Counted from the first letter of the stretch, positions 7,881 through 17,586 are shown. The stretch: 64,000 nt of DNA from Candidatus Paracaedibacter symbiosus (GCF_000757605.1 NZ_JQAK01000004.1:165328-229327), one strand, 5' to 3'. A program made the numbers and translations. The notes: generated by a model from the letters alone, not told the origin.

Positions 7881-9215
7881 TCACATTGCATATTTGACCT
7901 CCTCACCCATCGACGACTTGTGTAGTTCGTATTCATGTAACTTATTGCGCAAAGTTCGTATGGAAATCCCCAGGATATTGGCAGCATGGGTTTTATTGCC
8001 AGAACAATGATCGAGTGTCCCTAAAATCAATTCTTTTTCCATGGTGGCGAGGGTAGTTCCAATTAACAACTGACGATCGAGCGTCGACGTTACATTCACA
8101 TTTTTGGTTGCCATAGTACTGGGGTCAAATAAATCTTCTACCTCAATAATGACAGATCCCGCGAGTAAAACTGCTCGATGGATAGTGTTTTGTAATTCAC
8201 GGACATTGCCACTCCAAGAGTGTTTTACCAGCGCGGAGACTGCTGCAGGAGATAAAGTCATTACCCCCAAATGATTCAACTCTGAAAATTTTTTCACGAA
8301 GTGGGTGGCTAACGCCTCAATATCTTTCGGCCGCTCTCTTAACGTAGGTAAGTGCAAATTGACCACATTGAGGCGATAATATAAGTCCTCTCGAAAATCA
8401 CCCGTTTTACAGGATTGCACAAGATCGCGGTTCGAGGTGGCAATAATGCGAATATTCACGGAAACAGGCTTGCTACCCCCTACACGGTCAATGACTTTTT
8501 CCTGAATAGCGCGCAGTAATTTTGCCTGAAGTCTGGGGTGCATTTCACTGATTTCATCAAGGAGTAGCGTCCCATTGTTAGCTTCTTCAAACTTACCAAT
8601 ACGTCTCGCCACAGCCCCAGTGAACGCCCCTTTCTCATGGCCAAACAACTCAGACTCTAAAAGGTTTTCGGGAATGGCAGCACAGTTCACCGATACAAAA
8701 GGTTTGTTTGCGCGTTGCGATTTCAGGTGAATGTACTTGGCCATCACCTCTTTACCTGTCCCAGACTCTCCGGTAATGAGAATATTGGCTTCACTAGGAG
8801 CGATCCGATCCGCTAATATGACCATGCGCTGCATCGCCGGATCACAGCAAATAAAAGAGTCTTGCGGCTTACTTATTGTTTCCAGAATGGCGGCAATTAA
8901 ATCTGCATCCGGAGGAAAAGGCATGTATTCTTTCGCTCCAGAACGAATTGCTTGGGCAGCGACAGCTGGTTCAGTATTGATGCCACAAGCAACAATTGGG
9001 ACAACAAAGCGTTCTTGGGTAAGGGTACTATTTAACTGCTTAATGTCAAGATTGACGTCAACAAATAAAACATCTGCCCCTTGACCTGACCGTAATGACT
9101 TGAGTCCCTGGTCAATTGTCTCCACATGACTGACTTTAGCACCCCGTGCCATTGCCATTTTTGCGGCCACACCGATCTGTCCAGCAAATTCACCAATAAT
9201 CATTACTTTCATCAC
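7881..9215 (-). CDS. flbD: Sigma-54-dependent flagellar regulator FlbD
   Basis: A 444-residue NtrC-type activator. The receiver-like N-terminus begins VMIIGEFAGQIG and lacks the usual acidic pair, although D53 is present; Caulobacter FlbD is degenerate in the same way and is controlled by FliX rather than by simple phosphorylation. The AAA+ domain has Walker A GESGTGKE (149-156), the sigma-54 contact loop GAFTGA (196-201) and LLLDEIS. The C-terminus has a Fis-type helix-turn-helix (THAANILGISIRTLRNKL). It sits among flagellar genes and should switch class III/IV promoters. I found no clear -24/-12 site in this window and no fliX. Confidence 0.93.
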   Translation of the reverse strand: MMKVMIIGEFAGQIGVAAKMAMARGAKVSHVETIDQGLKSLRSGQGADVLFVDVNLDIKQLNSTLTQERFVVPIVACGINTEPAVAAQAIRSGAKEYMPFPPDADLIAAILETISKPQDSFICCDPAMQRMVILADRIAPSEANILITGESGTGKEVMAKYIHLKSQRANKPFVSVNCAAIPENLLESELFGHEKGAFTGAVARRIGKFEEANNGTLLLDEISEMHPRLQAKLLRAIQEKVIDRVGGSKPVSVNIRIIATSNRDLVQSCKTGDFREDLYYRLNVVNLHLPTLRERPKDIEALATHFVKKFSELNHLGVMTLSPAAVSALVKHSWSGNVRELQNTIHRAVLLAGSVIIEVEDLFDPSTMATKNVNVTSTLDRQLLIGTTLATMEKELILGTLDHCSGNKTHAANILGISIRTLRNKLHEYELHKSSMGEEVKYAM

Positions 9216-9233
9216 TTAAAGTTCCTTTTCAAG

Positions 9234-9318
9234 GTCATCCTCGGACTTGCTCCGAGAGTTCATGTATTTACTAAAAAACAAGAACAGCCTGAATCCTCGG
9301 GTCACACACGAGGATGAC
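9234..9318. repeat. Palindromic intergenic repeat (GTCATCCTCG type)
   Basis: Perfect 10-base ends GTCATCCTCG (9234-9243) and CGAGGATGAC (9309-9318) bracket a region with further partial symmetry. It lies in the spacer between flbD and fliN. Repeats with GTCATCCTCGG ends are common in alphaproteobacterial genomes. As RNA it would fold into a long imperfect hairpin, which could separate or stabilise the flanking messages. Confidence 0.8.
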
Positions 9319-9331
9319 AGGGAGAGATACT

Positions 9332-9679
9332 CTATGTCCGTTCCGCCTTGATAATTTCTGTCATGGTTATCCCAAGACGGTCATCCACCACAACAATTTC
9401 ACCTCTGGCAATCAATCTGTTGTTCACATAGATATCGATTGCTTCTCCAACACGACGGTCAAGCTCCACGACTGCTCCACGGCCTAGCTTCAAAAGCTGA
9501 CTGACAGGCATGGTGGCTCTCCCTAAAACAGCAGATACTTGGACTGGCACGCCATAAACCGCTCCTACTTCACCATTCTTAGAACCAAGCGTTTCCCGAT
9601 CATCATCATGGTAATCTTGAGATGCGGATGCGGCATTGTCGGCAAATTCTTCTAAATTTAAATCTTTATCGTCAATCAT
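9332..9679 (-). CDS. fliN: Flagellar motor switch protein FliN
   Basis: FliN is the C-ring protein that, with FliM and FliG, sets rotation direction. The 115-residue product has an acidic N-terminal tail (about 1-40) followed by the SpoA/FliMN domain: GVPVQVSAVLGRATMPVSQL, LKLGRGAVVELDR and the ending NRLIARGEIVVVDDRLGITM. It is encoded 9 bases downstream of fliH in the same direction, so they should be co-transcribed. fliM is not in the window. Confidence 0.95.
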   Translation of the reverse strand: MIDDKDLNLEEFADNAASASQDYHDDDRETLGSKNGEVGAVYGVPVQVSAVLGRATMPVSQLLKLGRGAVVELDRRVGEAIDIYVNNRLIARGEIVVVDDRLGITMTEIIKAERT

Positions 9680-9688
9680 TTTACTGTC

Positions 9689-10291
9689 CTACTCTGCTAG
9701 TTGATTTATGTACGTATCAATTTGATTTTGAATATTTTTCAAAATGACTTCGGCGCCCCCTTCTTGCCACTGAAAGCGACAATCATAGATTGCCAGTGTG
9801 TCATCGCTCATCACATTAATTTCCCCCGCCTCTATCATCTGCTTAATTGACTCAGTCAAGGGAGAAGCGATATCTGGATGAACCTGGACATTAATTTTAG
9901 GCCGCGTAAGGAGCATTTTGGTTGTCGCCTCTAAACAAGTCACCACCCGGTCCACAGCATGTTGTTCTATTTCTGTTAGACAAATTTTTAAAGCAATGGT
10001 TTTTGCCAATTGTGCTGCCTCTGCCTGTAACTGCTGCCATTTGCACACATCACTATCAATAAACTGCGTGAGTTGGGCTTCAAAGTTTGTCACCAAATGT
10101 AAAATTTGTGCGTTGATTTCATTTTGTTGTAACCGCCTTCCTTCCTCAACACCCGCTGTATAAGCAACTTCTTTGGCCATCGCCAGTTCATCTTCTGAAA
10201 AAGTTGGAACCGATGGCAGAACCGGCTCTACCATAATCGGCTTGTCATCAAAGTCATTCTCAAAGATAAACGGTTTAGTTGCAGTCATCAC
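9689..10291 (-). CDS. fliH: Flagellar assembly protein FliH
   Basis: FliH regulates the FliI export ATPase at the flagellar base. The family is poorly conserved; the call rests on the 200-residue length, the acidic proline-rich N-terminus, a helical middle with KEVAYTAGVEEGRR typical of FliH, and the C-terminal domain ending with GGAEVILKNIQNQIDTYI. It starts 2 bases downstream of the fliG stop and precedes fliN, the expected position. fliI is absent here. Confidence 0.88.
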   Translation of the reverse strand: MMTATKPFIFENDFDDKPIMVEPVLPSVPTFSEDELAMAKEVAYTAGVEEGRRLQQNEINAQILHLVTNFEAQLTQFIDSDVCKWQQLQAEAAQLAKTIALKICLTEIEQHAVDRVVTCLEATTKMLLTRPKINVQVHPDIASPLTESIKQMIEAGEINVMSDDTLAIYDCRFQWQEGGAEVILKNIQNQIDTYINQLAE

Positions 10292-10293
10292 GA

Positions 10294-11313
10294 TTATCCT
10301 ATTAACTCATCACCAGCATCAGCACCCATGCGAATCACAATATCGCCGGAATTTGCCAATTCTTTTGCCAAGGCCACAACATAGGATTGAGCCTCGTCCA
10401 CATCTCGGACACGCACCATTCCCATGGATTCCATATCTTCGCGCATAATCTTGCCTGCACGTTCTGACATGTTCTTGAAAAAGGATTCGCGAACTCCTTC
10501 AGAGGCCCCTTTAAGTGCCATTGCCAAACGTGTTTTATCGACAGTACGCAACAAGCTTTGAATAGAGCCTGGATCTAGTTTGACCATATCTTCGAAGGTA
10601 AACATGAGGTTTTTAATCCTCTCAGCTGCCTCAAAGTTTCGCTCTTCTAGAGAAGTAATAAACTTCGTCTCCGTGGCCCGATCAAAGAAGTTAAAGACTT
10701 CCGCTACTAACTCATAGGAATCACGCTTTGAGGATTTGGCTAGGTTGTTCATAAACTCGGTGCGAAGCGTGCGTTCAATATCATCCAAAATTTCGCGACG
10801 AACATTTTCGATTTTCAGCATCCGCATAATCACTTCCATGGACAATGATTCTGGGAGAAGCGATAAAACCTTTGACGCATGGTCTGCCTTAATCCGCGTC
10901 AACACCACCGCGATTGTTTGCGGATATTCATTGCGCAAATAATTGGCCAGCAATTCTTCGTTAATATTGCTGAGCTTATCCCACATAGTTCGTCCAGCAG
11001 GTCCGCTAATTTCTTCCATAATGGAGTCAACTTTTTCTTTGGGAAGCGCCTTTGTGAGAAGTCGTCTGGTGCTTTCAAAAGTCCCGATCAATGTGCCAGT
11101 TGAAGAAATTTGTTCCACAAAGTCAGTGAACATAATTTCGACAACGTTGGCGGACACTTTCCCTAAATTGGACATAGTTTGAGCGATTTCTCTGATCTCA
11201 GCCTCGTCCATGATTCCAAAGATTTTTGTCACCTGTTCGTCTGGCAAGGCCAGTAGCAATACAGAAACTCTCTCAGCTCCTGAAAGGCTTATATAGTCTT
11301 TTCTTGTTTCCAT
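10294..11313 (-). CDS. fliG: Flagellar motor switch protein FliG
   Basis: FliG links the MS-ring to the C-ring and carries the torque-generating charged helix. The 339-residue length is normal. The middle domain shows NEYPQTIAVVLTRI (the EHPQTIA motif), and the C-terminal domain shows MFTFEDMVKLDPGSIQSLLR and AMALKGASEGVRESFFKNMS, with the charged residues that face the stator. Its start overlaps the 3' end of fliF by 25 bases, indicating translational coupling. Confidence 0.97.
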   Translation of the reverse strand: METRKDYISLSGAERVSVLLLALPDEQVTKIFGIMDEAEIREIAQTMSNLGKVSANVVEIMFTDFVEQISSTGTLIGTFESTRRLLTKALPKEKVDSIMEEISGPAGRTMWDKLSNINEELLANYLRNEYPQTIAVVLTRIKADHASKVLSLLPESLSMEVIMRMLKIENVRREILDDIERTLRTEFMNNLAKSSKRDSYELVAEVFNFFDRATETKFITSLEERNFEAAERIKNLMFTFEDMVKLDPGSIQSLLRTVDKTRLAMALKGASEGVRESFFKNMSERAGKIMREDMESMGMVRVRDVDEAQSYVVALAKELANSGDIVIRMGADAGDELIG

Positions 11314-12977
11314 GGTTCTTCATACATCCAGCTTCTTAAGATTGTGACTGCTTCTTCAGGGTGCTTGTCGATGATCTCACCGATCTTCTTTAGGGAAGAC
11401 GCACGCACCCGACCATCAACATTTTGAATGCTGATCATAACATCGTCTTCTTCCTCTTCCCCGTTGGCATAGGGGTCCATCATGTTACTATTCCCTGTAA
11501 AGTCAGGCAGACCAGGGAGCATGGATTGACCCTGAGCGGAGGCAAGGAGCGCTTGCACTTCCGTATCCCCTTGTGCCGCACCACTATTTTCAATAACGCG
11601 CAGGATAATTGGTCGCACCACCATTAACAGGATCAAGATACCAACCGCCGCCAAAACTGCCAGCTCAATGATTTTGGTCGTATCCATTTGACCAAGCCAT
11701 TGGTTGGAGGCCTGTTGAGGGGTTTCTTCCTCCATATCAGCCTTAACAAATGGCATATTGATGATCTCAATCTTATCTCCGCGGTCAGCCTTATAACCAA
11801 TGGCTGTTTGGACCAAAAGTTTAATTTGATCTAATTCTTCCTTGGTGCGCGGCGTATAAGTCATCTTGCCATTGGCCTCTTTGACATAGGTTCCATCTAC
11901 CAAGACAGCTACAGAAAGATTCTTAATGCCACCGATTTCCTTGCGATGACTTTCAACGGTTCGTGAAATCTCATAGCTGACGTTTTCCTCATTACGCTTA
12001 TTCGTATTAGTTCCTTGATTACCCGCGCCATTTTGGGTTTGATTTTGCGGCAATGCATTTTGCACACTCACGTTTTGGTTAGCTGGTTCTGTACTGGAAG
12101 CATCTTCTTCAGCGTTATTGGTTGAACGAATTACTTGACCATCTGGGTCATATTTTTCTGAATTCACAGTGACTTGATCAAAGTCCATATCGGATGAGAC
12201 TTCAACGCGAACTTTACCGTTCCCAACGGTTTTTTCAATCAATCCTTCAATAGATTTGGCAAGCTTTGATTCGTAATTGGATTGGGCTTCTTGTTGCATT
12301 AGCAATCCTTGCATGCCGTCTTCACCTTCATGGCCTTTGGCAAGCAAATTCCCTTTATCATCGATAATAGAAATTTTGTCCGCAGGGAGGCTTGGCACAG
12401 CAGAAGCAACCAAATGCTGAATCGCCTGAATTTGAGTGCTCGTAAGCTTTGTCATCCCTTTCATTTTCAGCATAATAGAAGCTGTAGGATCTGTTTTATC
12501 ACGACTAAATAATTCTCTTTTTGGCATCACCAAATGCACGCGGGCAGACGCTACACCAGAAATTGTCTTAATAGATTTAGCGAGCTCACCTTCTAAAGCG
12601 CGTAACTTATTAATATCGAGCATACTGCTGGAAGTGCTTAACAGATCATTGCGGTCAAAAATCTCATATCCCACAATTCCTCCAGAGGGAAGCCCATCTT
12701 GCGCCAAATCCATCCGGGCTCGTGCAACATTATCAGCGGGAACATAGATTAATGTGCCATCCCCTTTAATCTGCACGGGGATACCCATTGATTCTAATTT
12801 CTCGACAATTTTTGCCCCGTCTGCAGGCTCAATCTGTGAAAATAGCAACGTCATATTGCCACCTGTGGTTTGGCTCATCAAATAGATGAAAAAGCCAAGA
12901 ATGCCTAGCATCACTGTTCCCACAGCTGCCAGCCTTATCGGCCCTAACCCACGTAAAATTTGTAATAGACCAGACAC
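11289..12977 (-). CDS. fliF: Flagellar MS-ring protein FliF
   Basis: FliF polymerises into the membrane ring on which the motor is built. The 562-residue protein has a first membrane helix at about 15-35, the YscJ/FliF periplasmic modules (LLFSQIEPADGAKIVEKLES, LEGELAKSIKTISGVASARV), a low-complexity N/Q/T-rich stretch in the middle, and a second helix near 438-458 (ELAVLAAVGILILLMVV). The C-terminal tail, which binds FliG, is intact and overlaps fliG. It is the first gene of the leftward flagellar block. Confidence 0.97.
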   Translation of the reverse strand: MSGLLQILRGLGPIRLAAVGTVMLGILGFFIYLMSQTTGGNMTLLFSQIEPADGAKIVEKLESMGIPVQIKGDGTLIYVPADNVARARMDLAQDGLPSGGIVGYEIFDRNDLLSTSSSMLDINKLRALEGELAKSIKTISGVASARVHLVMPKRELFSRDKTDPTASIMLKMKGMTKLTSTQIQAIQHLVASAVPSLPADKISIIDDKGNLLAKGHEGEDGMQGLLMQQEAQSNYESKLAKSIEGLIEKTVGNGKVRVEVSSDMDFDQVTVNSEKYDPDGQVIRSTNNAEEDASSTEPANQNVSVQNALPQNQTQNGAGNQGTNTNKRNEENVSYEISRTVESHRKEIGGIKNLSVAVLVDGTYVKEANGKMTYTPRTKEELDQIKLLVQTAIGYKADRGDKIEIINMPFVKADMEEETPQQASNQWLGQMDTTKIIELAVLAAVGILILLMVVRPIILRVIENSGAAQGDTEVQALLASAQGQSMLPGLPDFTGNSNMMDPYANGEEEEDDVMISIQNVDGRVRASSLKKIGEIIDKHPEEAVTILRSWMYEEPWKQEKTI

Positions 12978-13230
12978 TCTAATATTACCTTTTAAGAAGA
13001 ATTAATGTAAAATTTTACTCAATCTTACTTATTAGGCTAGCGCTTAGGTGTTTAATAAAAGGTTAATGCTAGGAATTTTTTGCCGGTTTAATTTTTAGGC
13101 TCTCTCGCCCCTCATTAGATCTTTTACAAGAAGGCGGGGTGTAATTCTTAATTTTAAGAATAGGTATCCTCATCCCCCCTCTGACGAGGGAGGACGGTGC
13201 GTTATTCATCAGAAACAAAGGAAGTAATGT

Positions 13231-15144
13231 CTACTCTCCAGGGGTTTTAGCTTCTTCGAGAATAGCATTAATGGCTGCCTCAAGATCCATCACTTCTTGG
13301 GCTTCACCACCCAGGCGACGAATGGCAACGGCATTATTTTCCGCTTCTCGTTTGCCAACAACAAAGATGAGCGGGACCTTCTGTAAAGAAAGTTCGCGAA
13401 CCTTGTAGTTAATTTTTTCGTTGCGGATATCCAATTCCACTCGAAGACCAGCAGCTTTAAGCTTTTCTGCAACCTTCATTGCATACTCATTTGCCTCCCC
13501 AGTGATGGGAGCCACAGCGACCTGGACTGGGGCCAACCACAATGGGAATTTCCCTGCATAGTGCTCAATTAACACGCCAATAAAGCGCTCAAATGACCCA
13601 AGCACAGCACGGTGCAACATCACAGGGCGATGCTTTTTGCCATCTTCGGCAATATAGTTGGCATCGAGACGTTCTGGCAAAATAAAGTCAACTTGAAGGG
13701 TGCCACATTGCCAATCACGGCCGATCGCATCACGCAAAACGAATTCAAGCTTTGGCCCATAAAATGCACCTTCCCCCGGGTTAAGTGTGCATTCCAAACC
13801 TGCTGCGATCGCCGCTTCCCGCAAAGCCGCCTCTGCCTTATCCCAATTTTCATCAGTTCCGGCGCGTTTTTCCGGACGGTCGGAGAATTTAATTCGAATA
13901 TCGGTAAAACCAAAGCTCGCGTAGATTTCCTTTAACAATTCACAAAATTGTTTTGTTTCAGAAATAATTTGCTCTGGAGTGCAGAAAATATGCGCATCAT
14001 CTTGAACAAACCCGCGCACCCGCATTAACCCATGCAAAGCCCCCGATGGTTCATTACGATGACAGGACCCAAATTCTGCCATCCGCAGGGGCAAATCACG
14101 GTAACTTTTAATCCCTTGTTTGAAGATTTGAATATGGCACGGACAGTTCATCGGCTTAATCGCCATCAGCTTATCTTCCGACTCCACCACAAACATATTT
14201 TCGCGGAATTTATCCCAATGGCCAGATGCTTCCCACAAAGAGCTATCGACAATCTGCGGCGTTCTCACTTCCACATAACCATCGCGGTCTAATTTTTTAC
14301 GAACGAAGTTTTCCAATGTTTTATAAATCGACCAGCCTTTAGCATGCCAGAATACACTGCCCGGTGCCTCTTCTTGAATGTGGAATAAATCAAGTTCATT
14401 ACCAAGGCGGCGATGGTCACGCTTTTCCGCTTCTTCTAGCTGGGTCAGGTAGTCTTTAAGTTGCTGTTCAGACGCCCAAGCAGTCCCATAAATACGTTGC
14501 AAGCGTTGCTTTGTATGATCACCACGCCAGTAAGATCCAGCAACAGACATCAACTTAAAAGCTTTTCCAAGCCGACTTGTAGATGGTAAATGCGGCCCTC
14601 GGCAAAGATCAATGAAGTTGCCCTGACGATAAAGACTAATTATTTCGCCGGCAGGGATGTCGCCAATGATTTCGGCTTTAAAGGATTCACCCATTTTGGT
14701 GAAAAAGTCAATTGCTTCATCGCGCGGCATCTCAACTCGTTCAATTTTCTCATCGCGTTTGACAATGTCATGCATCTTAGCTTCAATCTTCACCAAGTCA
14801 TCCGGTGTAAAAGGAGTCTCACGGTAAAAGTCGTAATAAAATCCATTCTCAATGGCTGGTCCAATGGTGACCTGTGTACCTGGATAAAGTTCCTGCACAG
14901 CTTCAGCCATTACATGCGCCGCATCATGTCGTAAGATCTCTAGGGCATCAGCCTCTTTTTTCGTCACAATTTCGATTGTAGTCCCACTTGAAACTGGCAA
15001 GGTTAAGTCTTTCAAAACACCATCAACACGAATAGCAACCGCCTCTTTTGCCAAGCTACTCGAGATGGAGGCAGCAATTTCTAATCCAGTTACTACTTGA
15101 TCATAGGAGCGAACACTGCCGTCCTTTAGATTTATCGAAATCAT
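13231..15144 (-). CDS. thrS: Threonyl-tRNA synthetase
   Basis: It charges tRNA-Thr with threonine and hydrolyses mischarged Ser-tRNA-Thr. The 637-residue product has an N-terminal TGS domain (1-60), the editing domain with [12 protein letters not shown] (the HxxxH motif), the class II core with zinc ligands in NCPCHIQIF, motif 2 around [16 protein letters not shown], motif 3 in [13 protein letters not shown], and a C-terminal anticodon-binding domain. Intact and of normal length. It is transcribed leftward, about 250 bases upstream of fliF, apparently as its own unit. Confidence 0.98.
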   Translation of the reverse strand: MISINLKDGSVRSYDQVVTGLEIAASISSSLAKEAVAIRVDGVLKDLTLPVSSGTTIEIVTKKEADALEILRHDAAHVMAEAVQELYPGTQVTIGPAIENGFYYDFYRETPFTPDDLVKIEAKMHDIVKRDEKIERVEMPRDEAIDFFTKMGESFKAEIIGDIPAGEIISLYRQGNFIDLCRGPHLPSTSRLGKAFKLMSVAGSYWRGDHTKQRLQRIYGTAWASEQQLKDYLTQLEEAEKRDHRRLGNELDLFHIQEEAPGSVFWHAKGWSIYKTLENFVRKKLDRDGYVEVRTPQIVDSSLWEASGHWDKFRENMFVVESEDKLMAIKPMNCPCHIQIFKQGIKSYRDLPLRMAEFGSCHRNEPSGALHGLMRVRGFVQDDAHIFCTPEQIISETKQFCELLKEIYASFGFTDIRIKFSDRPEKRAGTDENWDKAEAALREAAIAAGLECTLNPGEGAFYGPKLEFVLRDAIGRDWQCGTLQVDFILPERLDANYIAEDGKKHRPVMLHRAVLGSFERFIGVLIEHYAGKFPLWLAPVQVAVAPITGEANEYAMKVAEKLKAAGLRVELDIRNEKINYKVRELSLQKVPLIFVVGKREAENNAVAIRRLGGEAQEVMDLEAAINAILEEAKTPGE

Positions 15145-15284
15145 TGTTAATTTTTTTCCAAATTTATAAGGGTCGTTTTTCGTATTTTGAGGGATTTCTC
15201 GCCAAAAATCGAGTCTTAATTAAGATATAATCGATGAAATGAAGATTATAATTACTGAATGGGTGGAAACCATGAAAACGACGA

Positions 15285-15794
15285 TTAAACGCTATTTGGG
15301 TCTATCACAACTTCAGACTCTGGCGTTAGCTCCCGTAAGATTGATTCTAAATCAGGGAAGCTAAACGCCAGGCACCCTTCAGTTGGAGGATAGTTTTCTT
15401 TCGCGAGATGGATAAATATTGCACTTCCTTTACCAGGTACAACAGGATCATCATTATATCCCACAACCAGAATCAGATCATAAACAGAGTCGTCACGCCA
15501 CAACACTTCATGGCGGCCTGAATAGGGAAGGATCACAAGCTGATTATACAAGGGGTCTTCTACATCATCACACCACCCCATATCACGATGCAAGGCTGTG
15601 ACCGGTAGTTGAGTAACCGGTGGCTTCAGGCGGTCGGGACGATAAAACACCTGCCGCAAAGGAAATGTGCCAATGGGCGTTGCGCCATCTCCTTCTACCT
15701 TATTTAAAACAATTCCCCCTTTTCCAAAGGCACAAGGATAGATTTGTTGATCAAGCTTACAGAAATTTTTTTTATAAAAAATCAACTTTTTCAT
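15285..15794 (-). CDS. L,D-transpeptidase family protein (YkuD domain)
   Basis: A 169-residue YkuD-fold enzyme; the family makes 3-3 peptidoglycan cross-links or attaches proteins to peptidoglycan. The active-site region reads HLAKENYPPTEGCLAFS, with the catalytic Cys in TEGC and the upstream His. The early part (GDGATPIGTFPLRQVFYRPD) also matches this family. No signal peptide is evident, as in several short proteobacterial members, so export is unclear. It stands alone between thrS and a gene-free stretch. Confidence 0.88.
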   Translation of the reverse strand: MKKLIFYKKNFCKLDQQIYPCAFGKGGIVLNKVEGDGATPIGTFPLRQVFYRPDRLKPPVTQLPVTALHRDMGWCDDVEDPLYNQLVILPYSGRHEVLWRDDSVYDLILVVGYNDDPVVPGKGSAIFIHLAKENYPPTEGCLAFSFPDLESILRELTPESEVVIDPNSV

Positions 15795-16138
15795 TTTTTC
15801 TCCTTGAATTCAGAAAAATAATCCCAACCTAGAGGTAGTAAGCTTCTTAACAGGTGTTATGAAAAATGACTAAGATTGGTTTAAGTGCGTCTTTAGCCTA
15901 GTTTATGACTTTACGGCAAGCAAAGCTAGCATAGTGACTGATTTTTTTGAATCCATCATACCGGTTGGGGGTAGCTCTTAATAATAATAACAACTTGTTC
16001 TAAGAGTTCTTAATAAAAAAATATAAACAAGAGAACTCTTAACTATAGTAAATCTACTTTACTATATATTCTCTTAGTTGCCGAGGTAACTAAATTATAT
16101 CCCCCCTGCGGATGGTTCCAGGGGGGATTTTTATTTTT
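15795..16138. other. Gene-free stretch ending in a strong terminator
   Basis: No coding region is recognised. Positions 15960-16100 are AT-rich, with short inverted segments (TCTTAATAATAATAAC, AAGAGTTCTTAAT, AAGAGAACTCTTAA) and lead straight into the terminator at 16099-16140. That layout would fit a small RNA of about 100-200 nt, but no known RNA family is recognised and no promoter is clear. Confidence 0.35.
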
Positions 16139-16140
16139 TT
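16099..16140 (+). terminator. Strong rho-independent terminator without an obvious gene
   Basis: A perfect 10-base stem, ATCCCCCCTG (16099-16108) with CAGGGGGGAT (16119-16128), has a 10-base loop and is followed by a T-rich tract to 16140. The nearest upstream rightward gene is far away and thrS and the transpeptidase run leftward, so the transcript it ends is unknown. Confidence 0.85.
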
Positions 16141-16313
16141 AAAAATCAGCTTTTAAGGCAATCCTATACCTAACTTTACCTACTTTAAGATGAGCAACAG
16201 CCTTATTCACCTAACTCAGAGGAAAGGCTTCCACCGTGGGCGCTTTGGTGTCTGGCAGCAAAATCCAGCATATCAGCAATGGTAACTGGAGACCCTGTTG
16301 GTGAAGAAGACAT
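16139..16313 (-). pseudogene. C-terminal remnant of a zinc-type alcohol dehydrogenase
   Basis: Read leftward, this encodes TGSPVTIADMLDFAARH in one frame, then in the next frame APTVEAFPLS, a stop, and VNKAVAHLKVGKVRYRIALK ending at TAA. Together these match the last 55 or so residues of NAD(P)-dependent, zinc-type alcohol dehydrogenases, which end with a helix of the form MNEALAHLxxGKARYRIVLK. One frameshift, one nonsense codon and loss of everything upstream show that this is decay and not just a sequencing slip. Its 3' end abuts the terminator at 16099-16140. Confidence 0.75.
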
Positions 16314-16410
16314 ACTATACTAGATGAAGGTAATTGGAGTATATCAATAAAGAAATTAACAGAGTGTGAAGCCTCTCGACTTCCTTATTAAAGTAATTTA
16401 ATATTATTTT

Positions 16411-17250
16411 ATGACTATTTTAAATTTCTCGTTGATAATTTTCTGTTGCGCCATAAGCACAGGTGTTTTAGGCGCCTTGACTGGCTTAGGGGGTGGAATT
16501 TTTTTAACTCCCATCCTTGTCATGTTCTTAGGAATAGAGCCCCATTATGCCCTGGCGACATCTCTGATTGCCGCCATTTCCACTTCTTCTGGCGCCTCAA
16601 TTACTTTCTTAAAAGAAAAGCTCACCAACTTTCGCATTGGCCTATTTCTTGAGACAGCTGCTGTGATTGGCGCTCCCATTGGAGCGATGATTGCCATATA
16701 TTTACCCAAGCAACTCATCTTTATTTTATTTGGCTTACTTCTGTCAAATGCAGCCTACTCCAATGTGAAGGGATTGGAAAAAGGGCAACGCCGTAACTTC
16801 AATTTCATCTCTGATCCCCTCGCCCTTAAACTCGATATGCCAGATCAATATATGACAAGCTGGGGAGAGATAATCACTTATCCGGTTCGTAAAATCAAAA
16901 TGGGGTGGTCCCTGATGTTTGGCGCTGGCGTTTTGTCAGGCGTTCTCGGTATCGGGAGTGGTTCATTAAAGGTGTTGGCCATGGACCAAATCATGGGGCT
17001 TCCCTATAAAGTTTCTACCGCGACGAGTAATTTTATGATTGGCCTCACCGCCATCGCCAGTGTCGGCGTTTATTGGAGCCAGGGATTCCTTATCCCCGAA
17101 CTTACCATGCCGGTGATTCCAGGCGTTCTTATTGGCGCCTATATTGGGTCGAAAACAGTTGCACAAATTCCCATTCACAAAACGCGATGGATTTTCACAA
17201 TTGTTCTCACTATTTTTGCGATTCAAATGTTAGTAAAGGGATTTCTTTAA
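16411..17250 (+). CDS. TauE/SafE family permease
   Basis: A 279-residue membrane protein with about eight hydrophobic helices. The two-fold repeat of the family is visible: LGALTGLGGGIFLTPILV near the N-terminus and FGAGVLSGVLGIGSGSLKVL near residue 175, each followed by a conserved T/S-rich loop (YALATSLIAA and YKVSTATSNFMIG). The family (sulfite exporter TauE/SafE, COG0730) moves sulfur compounds or other organic anions; the substrate is unknown here. It is followed after 12 bases by a DUF1634 gene, the usual partner. Confidence 0.93.
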   Translation: MTILNFSLIIFCCAISTGVLGALTGLGGGIFLTPILVMFLGIEPHYALATSLIAAISTSSGASITFLKEKLTNFRIGLFLETAAVIGAPIGAMIAIYLPKQLIFILFGLLLSNAAYSNVKGLEKGQRRNFNFISDPLALKLDMPDQYMTSWGEIITYPVRKIKMGWSLMFGAGVLSGVLGIGSGSLKVLAMDQIMGLPYKVSTATSNFMIGLTAIASVGVYWSQGFLIPELTMPVIPGVLIGAYIGSKTVAQIPIHKTRWIFTIVLTIFAIQMLVKGFL

Positions 17251-17262
17251 ACGGGGATACAA

Positions 17263-17586
17263 ATGAATTCTAAGCGAATTGATCTTTTAATGAAACTCAC
17301 GGAAATTGGCACTTTCCTTGTCGCTGTGGTCGCAATTATTGGGGGGATTCTCTTTTTATGGTATGATCACGCCCAGGTACTAAACTATCATACACTGACG
17401 GTGAGCTCCTTTCCAACGACGACTGTAGGGCACAAAATTATTGTCACCAGCATTGTTATGCTTATCGCCTTTCAAGTTTTTCGTTTAGCCGTTGTTACTC
17501 TTGATTTTGCCAGCCGCAGTGACTGGATCTATGTCGCCATGGGCGGATTCATTCTGCTCGTTATGGGATACAGCTTAATGACTTAA
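17263..17586 (+). CDS. DUF1634 membrane protein
   Basis: A 107-residue protein with three hydrophobic helices (about 17-35, 66-84 and 88-105). It matches the short DUF1634 family, whose genes commonly sit next to TauE/SafE permeases; function is unknown but a subunit or assembly role for the permease is likely. It is 12 bases downstream of the permease gene in the same direction, so the pair should be co-transcribed. Confidence 0.8.
   Translation: MNSKRIDLLMKLTEIGTFLVAVVAIIGGILFLWYDHAQVLNYHTLTVSSFPTTTVGHKIIVTSIVMLIAFQVFRLAVVTLDFASRSDWIYVAMGGFILLVMGYSLMT

Noticed and set aside
12978-13230. Sigma-54 promoter in front of fliF
   Set aside because: GG and GC pairs exist on the leftward strand, but not with the required 10-base spacing.
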